DNA of 64,000 nucleotides from positions 1 through 64,000 of the forward strand of contig NZ_ATDP01000056.1 in NCBI RefSeq assembly GCF_000445105.1, read 5' to 3'. Shown here in pieces: positions 49,822 through 59,717 of the stretch. Made by a program: the position numbers and the translations under genes. Below the pieces are notes generated by a model. That model had not been told where the DNA came from. It did not search any database and worked only from the letters and a program-made list of their open reading frames with translations. Positions within the stretch are counted from its first letter, which is position 1; the number at the start of each line of letters is the position of its first letter. The stretch comes from Sphingobium lactosutens DS20. GTDB taxonomy: Bacteria; Pseudomonadota; Alphaproteobacteria; Sphingomonadales; Sphingomonadaceae.

Positions 49822-51705
49822 TCAGCGCCAGAGCGTCGCCAGCATCGCCATCAGGCCCTGCTCGTCGGCGGCCTGGCGCGGGTGCGGCGCGCCATAGCCG
49901 CGACATTCCAGGCAGTCCGCCCGCACGCCCGCGCCCGAAACCAGCCCGCGCACGTCGCTGACCGCCTGTAGCGCCCAGCCGCGCTGGAGCCAGGCCTGAC
50001 GCGCCAGCATGTCGCGCGGGGCGGTGGCGTCGTCGCTTTCCCGCTCAGCGAGGTCCTGCAACCATTCGGCCCATTTGTCGGGCTGTTTTTCGATGCGGAA
50101 GGCGCGGGCCTTGGCCGGGTCGATCTTCGCGCGGCGGGCGGCTTCGGCAATCGCGTCCTCCAGCCCGCCAAAGCGGTCGACCAGGCCCAACTGCCGTGCG
50201 GTGCCGCCATCCCAGACGCGGCCCTGCGCAATCTGGTCAATCTGTTCGGGCGTCTTCTTGCGGGATTTGGCGACCAGGCCGACGAAGCGGCGATAGATAT
50301 CCTCGACCCCCAATTGCATGATCTGGTCGAATTCGGGCGTGGTGCCGCCGACCAGATCGGGCTGGCCCGACAAAGGCGTGGTGCGCACCCCGTCCGTGGT
50401 TACGCCCATCTTCGCCAGCGTCCCTTCGAAGCTGGGCAGGATGCCGAAAACGCCGATGGATCCGGTGATGGTATCCGGTTCGGCAAAGATGACGTCGCCT
50501 GGCGTCGATACCCAATAGCCGCCGCTGGCCGCGACATTGGCCATCGACACGACGACGGGCAGGCCATCCTCCTTCGCCTGCATGATGGCGCTGCGGATTT
50601 TTTCCGACGCCATCACCGAACCGCCCGGCGAATCGACGCGCACGACGAGCGCCTTCAAATTGCCCTTGTCGAGCGCGCTCAGCAGCAGGTCCGAAATCGT
50701 GTCGCCCGCAGCGGTGCCGGGGCCAGCTTCACCATCGACGATGTCGCCCGCGACCGTCAGCACGCCGATCTGCCCGTCATTGGCCGGCGCGCGGGCCTTC
50801 ACATAGGATCGCAAGTCGATGGCGGCAAAGCCGGTCGCATCGCCGGCGGCCGAATCCCCGGCAATATCGGCGACATGATCGGCAAAGGCGGTCGCGTCGC
50901 CCAGCTTGTCGACCAGCCCGGCGGCGAGCGAAGCCTTGGCAATATCGCCATTGGTGGCGCGGGCGGCGGCGGCGGGATCGCCGGCATAGGCCGCGACTTT
51001 CGCGCGGGGACGCGCCTTGGTCACATCATCCTGCCATTGCTGCCACAGGGCGTCGGCCAGCGCCTGATTGGCCTGGCGCGCTTCGGGCGATTGTTCGGTG
51101 CGGATGAAGGGTTCGACGAAGCTCTTATAGGTGCCGACGCGATAGACATGGGTATTGACGCCCAGCTTGTCGATCAGCCCCTTGTAATAGAGGTTGGAGC
51201 CGCCCCGGCCCAGCAGCGCCACGCCGCCGAGCGGATCGGTCCAGATTTCGCTGGCGTGGGCGGCAAGCTGATAGCTGTCGTCGCTGTAGAGCGTGGCATA
51301 GGCCAGCACGGGCTTTTTCGCCGCCCGCACCGCATCGAGCGCGGCGCCGATGCGGCCGAGCGCGACCTGTCCGCCGCCCATGAACCCGTCGAGGTTGAGC
51401 ACCACCGCCTTGACCTTCGCATCGCCCTTCGCCGCTTCCAGCGCGGTGACGATGTCGGACAGGCGATATTCCTTCGACTCCGGCGCGCCGCCGCTCAGCA
51501 GCGCGGTCGGGCTGATTTCGGCGGGCTGTTCAACCACCGTCCCATTGAGTTCCAGCAGCAGTGCGCCGGTGCTGACCGCCTTTGCCGGCTTGGGCGAATA
51601 AGACAGGGCGGTATAGAGCGCGCCGAAGAAGAGCAGCAGGAACAGGAGGACGAGCCCGTCCTTGATCGCGACCAATATGCGCCATGCGCCCTTCACAAAT
51701 GCCAA
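49822..51705 (-). CDS. sppA: Signal peptide peptidase SppA, 67K type
   Basis: A 627-residue membrane-bound serine protease that degrades cleaved signal peptides. One N-terminal span (GLVLLFLLLFFGALYTAL) precedes two S49 repeats. The catalytic Lys is probably in RVGTYKSFVEPFIR, and the Ser in NVAASGGYWVSTPGD. A TTG start at 51705 is chosen: AAGGAG lies eight bases upstream and the product starts MAFVKGAWRILVAIKDG like its relatives. The C-terminus carries an extra region (about 60 residues) that looks unrelated to the fold. Confidence 0.9.
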   Translation of the reverse strand: MAFVKGAWRILVAIKDGLVLLFLLLFFGALYTALSYSPKPAKAVSTGALLLELNGTVVEQPAEISPTALLSGGAPESKEYRLSDIVTALEAAKGDAKVKAVVLNLDGFMGGGQVALGRIGAALDAVRAAKKPVLAYATLYSDDSYQLAAHASEIWTDPLGGVALLGRGGSNLYYKGLIDKLGVNTHVYRVGTYKSFVEPFIRTEQSPEARQANQALADALWQQWQDDVTKARPRAKVAAYAGDPAAAARATNGDIAKASLAAGLVDKLGDATAFADHVADIAGDSAAGDATGFAAIDLRSYVKARAPANDGQIGVLTVAGDIVDGEAGPGTAAGDTISDLLLSALDKGNLKALVVRVDSPGGSVMASEKIRSAIMQAKEDGLPVVVSMANVAASGGYWVSTPGDVIFAEPDTITGSIGVFGILPSFEGTLAKMGVTTDGVRTTPLSGQPDLVGGTTPEFDQIMQLGVEDIYRRFVGLVAKSRKKTPEQIDQIAQGRVWDGGTARQLGLVDRFGGLEDAIAEAARRAKIDPAKARAFRIEKQPDKWAEWLQDLAERESDDATAPRDMLARQAWLQRGWALQAVSDVRGLVSGAGVRADCLECRGYGAPHPRQAADEQGLMAMLATLWR

Positions 51706-51874
51706 GTCGGCTGCTCCTTGAATGTCTGGACCCGCGATCCGTGCCTGTGGCGCTATCGCATCAACGCTCGCGCTGCAATGTGGGGCATGCGTCGCCCGCG
51801 ACAAGCTTGCACGCGCAATTTTGCCCGTTATGGGAAAGCGCATCATTCGCCGCTATCGTGCAGGAGACGCGCCC

Positions 51875-52561
51875 ATGCCCACCCTCGTCCTTATCCGCCA
51901 TGGCCAGTCCGCCTGGAACCTGGAAAACCGCTTCACCGGATGGTGGGATGTGGACGTGACCGAAAAGGGCGTGGAAGAAGCGCGCGCGGCGGGTCGCCTG
52001 ATGGCGGACAAGGGGCTGGATTTCGACCGGTGCTACACTTCGCTCCAGACCCGCGCGATCAAGACGCTGAACCTCGCGCTGGAGGAAATGGGGCGGCTTT
52101 GGCTGCCGGTGGAGAAGGACTGGCGGCTTAATGAACGCCATTATGGTGGCCTCACTGGCCTCAACAAGGCAGAGACGGCGGAAAAACATGGCGAGGAGCA
52201 GGTGAAGATCTGGCGCCGCAGCTTCGACACTCCGCCGCCTGCGATGGAGGCGGGCAGCGCATTCGACCTGTCGGCCGACCGCCGCTATGCGGGCATCGAC
52301 GTGCCGATGACAGAAAGCCTGAAGGACACGATCGCGCGCGTTCTGCCCTATTGGAATTCGGTGATCGCGCCGGACCTCAAGGCCGGCAAGCGCGTGCTGA
52401 TTTCCGCCCATGGCAATTCGCTGCGCGCGCTGGTCAAGCATTTGTCGGGCATTTCCGACGACGAAATCACCGGTCTGGAAATCCCGACCGGCCAGCCGAT
52501 CGTCTATGAGCTGGCCGACGACCTGACCGCCACCGACCGCTATTATCTGTCGGAGCGTTAA
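51875..52561 (+). CDS. gpmA: 2,3-bisphosphoglycerate-dependent phosphoglycerate mutase
   Basis: A 228-residue glycolytic enzyme that interconverts 3- and 2-phosphoglycerate. The phospho-His motif is [40 protein letters not shown] and the second His in [17 protein letters not shown] are clear. The ATG at 51875 has an AGGAGA RBS about nine bases upstream. Confidence 0.95.
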   Translation: MPTLVLIRHGQSAWNLENRFTGWWDVDVTEKGVEEARAAGRLMADKGLDFDRCYTSLQTRAIKTLNLALEEMGRLWLPVEKDWRLNERHYGGLTGLNKAETAEKHGEEQVKIWRRSFDTPPPAMEAGSAFDLSADRRYAGIDVPMTESLKDTIARVLPYWNSVIAPDLKAGKRVLISAHGNSLRALVKHLSGISDDEITGLEIPTGQPIVYELADDLTATDRYYLSER

Positions 52562-52651
52562 GTCGCGGCGTCCGCAAAGCGCATTGCCCCGTAACGGTAC
52601 GGCCGCTAAGGGGCTTTGCTTTCCGCGCCATCAGGGGACATCAGCACGGTC

Positions 52652-53137
52652 ATGAGCGCTATCGACGTCGGCATCATCATGGGGTCCCGTTCCGATTGGG
52701 AGACGATGCGCCATGCCGCCGAGACGCTGGAGGCATTGGGCGTCGCGCATGAATGCAAGGTGGTGTCGGCGCATCGCACGCCCCAGCGGCTATATGACTA
52801 TGCCAGTGGCGCGGCGGCGCGGGGGCTGAAGGTCATCATCGCGGGCGCGGGCGGGGCGGCGCATCTGCCCGGCATGGCGGCGGCGATGACGCGCCTGCCG
52901 GTGCTGGGCGTGCCGGTCGAATCCAAGGCGCTCAAAGGCATGGATTCGCTGCTGTCCATCGTCCAGATGCCCGGCGGCATTCCGGTCGGCACGCTGGCGA
53001 TCGGCAAGCCCGGCGCGATCAATGCGGGCCTGCTGGCGGCGGCGATCCTGGCGACCGGGGATGACGCGCTGGCGCAGCGGCTGGACGATTGGCGCGCGCG
53101 GCAGACGCAATCCGTCGCCGATACCGTCGAAGACTGA
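52652..53137 (+). CDS. purE: N5-carboxyaminoimidazole ribonucleotide mutase
   Basis: A 161-residue class I PurE that makes CAIR in purine synthesis. [27 protein letters not shown] and [17 protein letters not shown] are the diagnostic motifs. It starts the purE-purK-folA operon. Confidence 0.96.
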   Translation: MSAIDVGIIMGSRSDWETMRHAAETLEALGVAHECKVVSAHRTPQRLYDYASGAAARGLKVIIAGAGGAAHLPGMAAAMTRLPVLGVPVESKALKGMDSLLSIVQMPGGIPVGTLAIGKPGAINAGLLAAAILATGDDALAQRLDDWRARQTQSVADTVED

Positions 53138-53159
53138 CCCAAACCAGAACAGGACCGCC

Positions 53160-54230
53160 ATGACGACCATCCCGCCCGGTTCCACCATCGGCATCCTTGG
53201 CGGCGGCCAGCTGGGGCGGATGATCGCCGTTGCCGCCGCGCAGCTGGGCTATCGCACGCATATCTTCGCGCCCGAAGACAGCGGGCCGGCGGCGGACGTA
53301 TCGCCCAACTGGACGCGCGGCGCTTATGCGGATGCCGCAGCCCTGTCCGCCTTTGCCGACAGCGTCGATGTCGTCACCTATGAGTTTGAGAATATCGACC
53401 CGTCCGCCGTCGATACGCTGGCGCGGCACGGGCTGGTGCGGCCGGGCGCGCAGGCGCTGCGCGTGGCGCAGGATCGGTTGGCGGAAAAAAGGTTCGTCTG
53501 TGACCTGGGCGGGCTGACCGCGCCCTTCGCCCCGGTCGACAGCCTGGACGATCTGGAGGCAGCGATCGAGACGATCGGCAGCCGCGCGATCCTCAAGACC
53601 AATCGCATGGGCTATGATGGCAAGGGGCAGACGCGCCTTTCCGAGCCAGGCGATGCGGTGGGCGCGTGGAATGCGATTGGCCGGCAGAGCGCGATCCTGG
53701 AAGGGTTCGTGACCTTTGCCGAGGAATTTTCCGTTATAATGGTGCGCGGCGCGGATGGCGCGGTGCGCTTCTGGGACTCGCCCGCCAATGTCCATGTGGA
53801 CGGCATATTGTCGACATCGACCGCGCCGGCCGGGCCGCTGATCGAGGGGCAGGTCGATCAGGCGCGCGCGCTGGCCAAGCAGGTTGCCGACGCGCTGGAC
53901 TATGTCGGCGTGCTGACGCTGGAATTTTTCGCGAGCGCGGACGGCCCGGTCTTCAACGAAATGGCGCCGCGCGTCCATAATAGCGGCCACTGGACCATCG
54001 AGGGCGCGGTGACGAGCCAGTTCGAAAATCATGTGCGCGCCATTTGCGGCCTGCCGCTGGGCGACACGGGGCTGGCTGCCCCGCGGATCGAGATGCGCAA
54101 CCTGATCGGCGACGATGTGGCGGCGTGGGGGGAGATATTGTCCGACCCGGCCAACCATTTGCATCTATATGGCAAGCATGAGGCGCGACCCGGCCGCAAG
54201 ATGGGGCATGTGACGCGGCTGGTGCTGTGA
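53160..54230 (+). CDS. purK: N5-carboxyaminoimidazole ribonucleotide synthase
   Basis: A 356-residue ATP-grasp enzyme that carboxylates AIR. It has IGILGGGQLGRMIAVAAAQL at the start, then KTNRMGYDGKGQTRL and EFFASADGPVFNEMAPRVHNS with the metal-binding Glu/Asn. The ATG at 53160 is 23 bases after purE. Its stop overlaps the folA start by four bases. Confidence 0.96.
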   Translation: MTTIPPGSTIGILGGGQLGRMIAVAAAQLGYRTHIFAPEDSGPAADVSPNWTRGAYADAAALSAFADSVDVVTYEFENIDPSAVDTLARHGLVRPGAQALRVAQDRLAEKRFVCDLGGLTAPFAPVDSLDDLEAAIETIGSRAILKTNRMGYDGKGQTRLSEPGDAVGAWNAIGRQSAILEGFVTFAEEFSVIMVRGADGAVRFWDSPANVHVDGILSTSTAPAGPLIEGQVDQARALAKQVADALDYVGVLTLEFFASADGPVFNEMAPRVHNSGHWTIEGAVTSQFENHVRAICGLPLGDTGLAAPRIEMRNLIGDDVAAWGEILSDPANHLHLYGKHEARPGRKMGHVTRLVL

Positions 54231-54715
54231 GCGAAATCACCCTGGTCCTCGCCCGCGCCGACAATGGCGTGATTGGCAGGGATGGCGACTTGCCCTGGCG
54301 TTTGCCGGCGGACCTCAAGCATTTCAAGGCGGTCACGGCCGGGCATCCGATGCTGATGGGACGCAGGACGTTCGACAGCCTGCCCGGACTGCTGCCTGGC
54401 CGCCGCCATATCGTGCTGACCCGCGACCGGGCGTGGCGGGCCGAGGGGGCGGAGGTCGCGCATGATGTCGAAAGCGCGCTGGCGCTGGCCGACGCAGCCA
54501 CCGTCATGGTGATCGGGGGCGCGGAGATATATCGGCTGTTCCTGCCGATCGCCGATCGTATCGAACTGACCGAAGTGCATCTGGATGCGGAGGGTGACAC
54601 CAGCATCGCTTACCCCGATGCGGCGGACTGGCGCGAAGTCGCGCGGGCGGATCATCCTGCGACAGGCGGGCGTCCGGCCTACAGTTTTGTGACCTTTCAT
54701 CGGCGAACGCTGTGA
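54227..54715 (+). CDS. folA: Dihydrofolate reductase
   Basis: A 162-residue enzyme that makes tetrahydrofolate. NGVIGRDGDLPWRLPADLKH holds the active-site acid, followed by MLMGRRTFDSLP and VIGGAEIYRLFLP. The start is GTG, overlapping the purK stop (GTGA), so the two are probably coupled. Confidence 0.95.
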   Translation: MSEITLVLARADNGVIGRDGDLPWRLPADLKHFKAVTAGHPMLMGRRTFDSLPGLLPGRRHIVLTRDRAWRAEGAEVAHDVESALALADAATVMVIGGAEIYRLFLPIADRIELTEVHLDAEGDTSIAYPDAADWREVARADHPATGGRPAYSFVTFHRRTL

Positions 54716-54776
54716 TGATGGGACGGCCCAAGCGGCTCCATTGCCAGTTTTTCGTCCTGTCCCTATAGCGCGGCGC

Positions 54777-55703
54777 ATGGAGCGGCTTTCCAGCAGCGCC
54801 CCGGTCCCGCCGCATCTGCGCGGGAGCGTCATGGCGCTCGGCAATTTCGATGGCTTTCATGCCGGGCATCAGGCGGTGGTGGGCCGCGCGATCGCGCGCG
54901 CGCGGGCGGAAGGGCGGCCGGCGATCGTCGCGACATTCGATCCGCATCCCATGCGGCTGTTCCGGCCCGATGCGCCCAGCTTTCGCCTGACCACGCTGGA
55001 CCAGCGAGAGGCCTTGTTCGCCCGCGCCGGCGCGGATGCGATGATGATATTCGACTTCACGCCCGCATTGGCGGCGCTGGAGCCGGCAGACTATGTCCGC
55101 CTGCTGATCGAGGATATGGGCGTCGCGGCCGTCGTGACGGGCGAGGATTTCACCTTCGGCCGCGCGCGCAGCGGCACGATCGACAGTTTCGCGGCGCTGG
55201 GCCTGCCGGCACAAGCGGTGGGGCCGGTCAGCGACGCGCAGGGCGTCATTTCCTCGACCCGCGTGCGCGAGGCGCTGCGTGCGGGCGATTGCGAGACGGC
55301 GAGCCGGCTGCTGACGCGCCCCTTCGCCATTCGGGGCGTGGTGCAGCATGGCGACAAGCTGGGCCGCACTATCGGCTTCCCTACCGCCAATATCGACATG
55401 GGGCCATATTTGCGGCCGGCCTATGGCATTTATGCGGTGCGCGGTATACTGCCCGATGGGCGAGTGCTTAACGGCGCGGCGAACCTGGGCATCCGCCCCA
55501 GTTTCGATCCGCCCAAGGAATTGCTGGAGCCGCATTTCTTCGACTTTGCCGAAAGCCTCTATGGCCAGGAGGTGGAGGTGCAACTGATCCGCTATTTGCA
55601 TGGCGAGCGCAAATATGACGGGCTGGACGCGCTGACCGCCGGTATCGCGCAGGACTGCGCCGACGCGCGGCAAATCCTTGCGGGAACGCCCATGCTCGCG
55701 TAG
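54777..55703 (+). CDS. ribF: Bifunctional riboflavin kinase/FAD synthetase
   Basis: A 308-residue two-domain enzyme that makes FMN then FAD. The synthetase domain shows ALGNFDGFHAGHQAVV and ISSTRVREALRAGD; the kinase domain shows GRTIGFPTANIDM and NLGIRPSFD. The ATG at 54777 is the first in-frame start with a family-like N-terminus. It is followed by a palindromic repeat and ileS. Confidence 0.95.
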   Translation: MERLSSSAPVPPHLRGSVMALGNFDGFHAGHQAVVGRAIARARAEGRPAIVATFDPHPMRLFRPDAPSFRLTTLDQREALFARAGADAMMIFDFTPALAALEPADYVRLLIEDMGVAAVVTGEDFTFGRARSGTIDSFAALGLPAQAVGPVSDAQGVISSTRVREALRAGDCETASRLLTRPFAIRGVVQHGDKLGRTIGFPTANIDMGPYLRPAYGIYAVRGILPDGRVLNGAANLGIRPSFDPPKELLEPHFFDFAESLYGQEVEVQLIRYLHGERKYDGLDALTAGIAQDCADARQILAGTPMLA

Positions 55704-55722
55704 GGCACGCTTTCCATTCACC

Positions 55723-55840
55723 CCGTTCGTCCTGAGTGGCCATTGAGCGAAGTCGAAATGGCGTATCGAAGGACTGGGCCTTGGCGCGAATGCTTCGATA
55801 CGGGCCTTCGACAAGCTCAGTCCCAACTCAGCACGAACGG
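55723..55840. repeat. Imperfect palindromic intergenic repeat between ribF and ileS
   Basis: The outer arms CCGTTCGTCCTGAG (55723-55736) and CTCAGCACGAACGG (55827-55840) are near inverse complements. The inner arms CGTATCGAAG (55762-55771) and CTTCGATACG (55793-55802) are exact ones. The CTTCGACAAGCTCAG block is a type of repeat frequent between sphingomonad genes. It could fold as one long hairpin in RNA or act as a repeat-transposase (RAYT-like) substrate. Confidence 0.75.
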
Positions 55841-55866
55841 TTTTGCGTTTTAGTGCCGGACCCATC

Positions 55867-58794
55867 ATGACCGACCAGCCTGCCCAGAAAACCGAAGACT
55901 ATAAGTCCACCGTCTTCCTGCCCCAGACCGACTTTCCGATGAAGGCGGGGCTGGCGGCGAAGGAGCCGGCCATCGCGGCGCGGTGGGAGGCGATGGACCT
56001 TTATGGCAAGCTGCGTGAGAAGCGCGCGGGGCGCGAACGCTTCATCCTGCATGACGGCCCGCCCTACGCCAATGGCGACATCCATATGGGCCATGCGATG
56101 AACAAGGTGCTGAAGGACATCATCGTCCGCAGCCAGTCCTTGCTCGGCAAGGACGCGCCCTATGTGCCCGGCTGGGACTGCCACGGCCTCCCGATCGAAT
56201 GGAAGATCGAGGAGGAATATCGCAAGAAGAAGCTGAACAAGGACGAGGTGCCCGCCGCCGAGTTCCGCGCCCAGTGCCGCGCCTATGCCGACAAATGGGT
56301 CGATGTGCAGCGCGAGCAGTTCAAGCGGCTGGGCATCATGGGCGATTGGGAAGACCCCTATCTCACCATGAAATTCGATGCAGAAGCGACCATCGTCGGC
56401 GAACTGCTGAAATTCGCCGAGAGCGGCCAGCTCTATCGCGGCGCCAAGCCGGTGATGTGGTCGCCGGTCGAAAAGACCGCACTGGCCGAGGCGGAAGTCG
56501 AATATGAGGATGTCGTGTCGACCCAGATCGACGTGGCGTTCGAGATCGTGGAAGCGCCCCATGCGCCGGAGCTGGTCGGCGCGCATGCGGTGATCTGGAC
56601 GACGACGCCCTGGACGATCCCGGTGAACCAGGCTTTGGCTTATGGGCCGGAGATTGAATACGCAGTCGTCACCTATCCCAATTGTCGATTTCTGGTGGCG
56701 CGGGAGTTGGCCGCAGAATTTATCAACCGCATTGGTAGCGCGCCGCAGGGCGATCCGATTGCCCCCTTCCCGGAAGCGGACATGTGGGATGCAAAGCTCC
56801 ATATTGTTAAGGGCTCCGATCTTGCCGGGGCAGTCGCCCGCCACCCGATGCACGCGCTTGGCGGCTTCTTCGCCAAGCCCCGCCCCTTCCTCCCCGGCGA
56901 TTTCGTCACGACCGATGCGGGCACCGGCCTCGTCCACATGGCCCCCGACCATGGTGAGGACGACTTTGCCCTCTGTAAAGCGAACGGTATAAACCCCGTC
57001 TTCGCGGTCGAGGGCGACGGCAAGTACCGCGCCGACTGGGCTTGGCTTGGCGGGCAGGGGAGCGTCATCAACCCCAAGTTCGTGAGCAAGGACGGGCCGA
57101 TCTGCACCGACCTGCGCGAAGCCGGGGCGCTGCTCGCCGCGTCGGACGACTTCAGGCACAGCTATCCGCATAGCTGGCGGTCGAAGGCGAAGATCATCTT
57201 CCGCGCGACGCCGCAATGGTTCATTCCGATGGATGCACCCCAGAACGTCATGCCAGCGAAGGCTGGCATCTCAAGCGGCGGCGCACAAACGCCCGAGACC
57301 CCAGCCTCCGCTGGGGTGACGGCAATGGGTGGCAACGGCGCCACCCTCCGCGAAATCGCCCTCGACGCGATCGCCCACACCCGCTGGGTGCCCGAGCGGT
57401 CGACCAACCGCATCCGCTCGATGGTGGAGGGACGCCCGGACTGGGTCATCTCCCGCCAGCGCGCCTGGGGTGTGCCGATCGCGCTCTATGTCCATCGCAA
57501 GAGCGGCGACTATCTGGTCGATCCGGCGGTCAATGCCCGCATCGTCGAAGCCTTCAAGGCCGGCGGCGCAGACGCATGGTTTGGCGCGGACCATCAAGCG
57601 CTGCTCGGACCGGACTATGACCTTGCCGATTATGAAGTCGTGAACGACATTCTCGACGTGTGGTTCGACAGCGGTTCGACGCACAGCTTCGTGGTCGAGG
57701 GCCGCTATGGCGCGGGAACCCGCGCCGACCTCTATATCGAAGGGTCGGACCAGCATCGCGGCTGGTTCCAGTCGTCGCTGCTGGAAAGCTGCGGCACGCG
57801 GGGGCAGGCGCCTTACAAGGCGGTGCTGACCCACGGCTTCGCGCTCGACGGCACGGGCAAGAAAATGTCCAAGAGCCTGGGCAATGTGGTCGATCCGCTC
57901 AAGATCATGGGCGAGAGCGGCGCGGACATTTTGCGCGTCTGGGTCGCGAGCACCGATTATTTCGACGATGTGCGCATCGGCAAGGAAGTGCTGGCTGGCG
58001 CGTCCGACGCCTATCGCAAATTGCGCAATACATTCCGCTACATGCTCGGCGCTCTTTCCGACTATGATGAAGAGACGGAGGCGGTCAGCTATGCGGAGAT
58101 GCCGGAACTGGAGCGCTATATGCTCCACCGGCTGGCCACGCTGGACGCGGAACTGCGCGCCGTGGTGGACAAGAGCAAGGGCAGCGATACTTGGCTGGAA
58201 TTCAGCCGCTACAGCCGGGCAATCTTCGATTTCGCCAACAGCGACCTCAGCGCCTTCTTCTTCGATATCCGCAAGGACTGCCTCTATTGCGATGCGAAGT
58301 CGGACCCCAAGCGCCGCGCCTATCGCACCTTGCTCGACACGCTGTTCCACGCACTGGTCCGCTATGTCGCGCCGATCATCCCCTTCACCGCCGAGGAAGT
58401 GTGGCAAAGCCGCTTCCCAAGTGACGAGGATAGCGTTCATTTCCTCGAATGGCCTGAAGTTGACGCGCGCTGGATCGACACGGGGTTGGCGGACAAATGG
58501 ACCGAGCTGCGCGACCAGCGCGAGCAGGTGAACGAGGCGATCGAGCCGCTGCGCCGGGACAAGATCGTCCGGTCCAGCCTGGACGCGGACGTGACCATGG
58601 GCGAATTGCTGCCGGTGGGCGACGTCGATTTCGCCGAGGTGGCGATCGTCGCGCGCGTGACCATGGGCGAGGGCGACGGCATCATCGTGCGGCCGAGCGA
58701 ATGGCATAAATGCGGGCGATGCTGGCGCAAGCTGCCCGAAGTGGCGCACGACGGCGCGCTGTGCGACCGTTGCGCCACGGTGCTGAACGCATGA
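55867..58794 (+). CDS. ileS: Isoleucyl-tRNA synthetase (with in-frame repeat insertion)
   Basis: A 975-residue class I synthetase. The HIGH box is PPYANGDIHMGHAMNK (near residue 65) and the KMSKS box is GTGKKMSKSLGN (near 660). The editing domain lies between. C-terminal zinc cysteines are CGRCWRKLPE and ALCDRCATVL. Around residues 459-487 the normal sequence WFIPMD...TLREIALDAI is interrupted by about 30 extra residues from a palindromic DNA repeat (57246-57321); the frame is kept. It overlaps lspA by four bases. Confidence 0.96.
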   Translation: MTDQPAQKTEDYKSTVFLPQTDFPMKAGLAAKEPAIAARWEAMDLYGKLREKRAGRERFILHDGPPYANGDIHMGHAMNKVLKDIIVRSQSLLGKDAPYVPGWDCHGLPIEWKIEEEYRKKKLNKDEVPAAEFRAQCRAYADKWVDVQREQFKRLGIMGDWEDPYLTMKFDAEATIVGELLKFAESGQLYRGAKPVMWSPVEKTALAEAEVEYEDVVSTQIDVAFEIVEAPHAPELVGAHAVIWTTTPWTIPVNQALAYGPEIEYAVVTYPNCRFLVARELAAEFINRIGSAPQGDPIAPFPEADMWDAKLHIVKGSDLAGAVARHPMHALGGFFAKPRPFLPGDFVTTDAGTGLVHMAPDHGEDDFALCKANGINPVFAVEGDGKYRADWAWLGGQGSVINPKFVSKDGPICTDLREAGALLAASDDFRHSYPHSWRSKAKIIFRATPQWFIPMDAPQNVMPAKAGISSGGAQTPETPASAGVTAMGGNGATLREIALDAIAHTRWVPERSTNRIRSMVEGRPDWVISRQRAWGVPIALYVHRKSGDYLVDPAVNARIVEAFKAGGADAWFGADHQALLGPDYDLADYEVVNDILDVWFDSGSTHSFVVEGRYGAGTRADLYIEGSDQHRGWFQSSLLESCGTRGQAPYKAVLTHGFALDGTGKKMSKSLGNVVDPLKIMGESGADILRVWVASTDYFDDVRIGKEVLAGASDAYRKLRNTFRYMLGALSDYDEETEAVSYAEMPELERYMLHRLATLDAELRAVVDKSKGSDTWLEFSRYSRAIFDFANSDLSAFFFDIRKDCLYCDAKSDPKRRAYRTLLDTLFHALVRYVAPIIPFTAEEVWQSRFPSDEDSVHFLEWPEVDARWIDTGLADKWTELRDQREQVNEAIEPLRRDKIVRSSLDADVTMGELLPVGDVDFAEVAIVARVTMGEGDGIIVRPSEWHKCGRCWRKLPEVAHDGALCDRCATVLNA
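57246..57321. repeat. Palindromic repeat inserted inside the ileS coding frame
   Basis: Outer arms CGTCA (57246-57250) and TGACG (57317-57321) enclose two hairpins: TGCCAGC-GAAG-GCTGGCA (57251-57268) and CCCCAGC-CTCC-GCTGGGG (57299-57316). TCTC (57269-57272) pairs with GAGA (57295-57298). The DNA is the kind of repeat usually found between sphingomonad genes (translated it gives VMPAKAGIS... or, on the other strand, PAFAGMT). Here it is read through in frame as part of IleS. Confidence 0.88.
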
Positions 58795-59303
58795 GCGCGG
58801 TCAATCACCGGCCGCTGGGCCTGACGGTCGCGATCGTGACGCTCGCGCTCGACCAGCTGATCAAATATACCGTGACCTATCCGCTTGCGCTGCAAAGCCG
58901 GGCGGATGAGGGCATCGACCTGCTGCCGATATTCCGCCTGCGCTGGCTGGAGAATAGGGGCGTGTCGATGGGCTTTTTCCATGCGGATACCGATGCGATG
59001 CGCTGGGCGCTGGTGGGCATGACCTTCCTGATCGCAACCTTCGTCGCGATATGGATGTGGCGGGAAAAGGCGCGGCAGGACGTTGCGGCGCTGGGCCTGG
59101 TGCTGGGCGGCGCGATCGGCAATATCGTCGATCGGGTGCGGCTGGGCTATGTTATTGATTATGCAGACCTGCATTTCGGCGAATGGCGGCCCTTCCTGAT
59201 TTTCAACCTGGCGGACGCCGCCATCACCATCGGCGTGCTGATCCTGCTTGCACGGGCGTTGCTGCTGCGCGACAAGGGCGCAAAGACGGAGACTTTGAAG
59301 TGA
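58791..59303 (+). CDS. lspA: Lipoprotein signal peptidase
   Basis: A 170-residue inner-membrane aspartic protease (signal peptidase II) with four spans. Catalytic Asp residues lie in NIVDRVRLGYVIDY and FNLADAAITIGV. It overlaps ileS and the next gene by four bases each, a usual ileS-lspA arrangement. Confidence 0.95.
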   Translation: MSAVNHRPLGLTVAIVTLALDQLIKYTVTYPLALQSRADEGIDLLPIFRLRWLENRGVSMGFFHADTDAMRWALVGMTFLIATFVAIWMWREKARQDVAALGLVLGGAIGNIVDRVRLGYVIDYADLHFGEWRPFLIFNLADAAITIGVLILLARALLLRDKGAKTETLK

Positions 59304-59713
59304 AGCGTAAACTGATCCTCGCTGCCGGCCTGATCGCAACCCTGTCGGCCTGTGGCGGCGGCCGTGGCCTGATGGGGCGCGACCGTCCCGACGAATTCGC
59401 CGTGTCGCGTCAGGCGCCTTTGGTCGTGCCGCCCGATTTCGCGCTGGTCCCGCCCGCCCCCGGCACGCCGGCCGCCGCGTCGGTTGACGCCAGCCAGGAA
59501 GCGATGCAGGCGATGTTCGGCGGCCCGGCCCAGCGCAGCGCTGCGGAAAGCGGCACGCTGACCCAGGCAGGCCGCGCCGATGCCGCCGCCGGCATCCGAT
59601 CGCAAGCGGGCGACCCCGATACGCAGGTCGTGAACAAGGGTAACACCACCCGCGACATCATCGCCGCGCCGGAAGGCGACGGGCAGGACGCACGCGCCGC
59701 CGTTCCGCAATAA
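59300..59713 (+). CDS. DUF3035 lipoprotein
   Basis: A 137-residue protein starting with GTG, overlapping the lspA stop. A lipobox (LIATLSACGGG) marks it as a lipoprotein. GRDRPDEFAVSRQAPLVVPP and DFALVPPAPG are typical of DUF3035, found next to lspA in many alphaproteobacteria. Function unknown; being next to lspA it is also a substrate for it. Confidence 0.88.
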   Translation: MKRKLILAAGLIATLSACGGGRGLMGRDRPDEFAVSRQAPLVVPPDFALVPPAPGTPAAASVDASQEAMQAMFGGPAQRSAAESGTLTQAGRADAAAGIRSQAGDPDTQVVNKGNTTRDIIAAPEGDGQDARAAVPQ

Positions 59714-59717
59714 GCGG

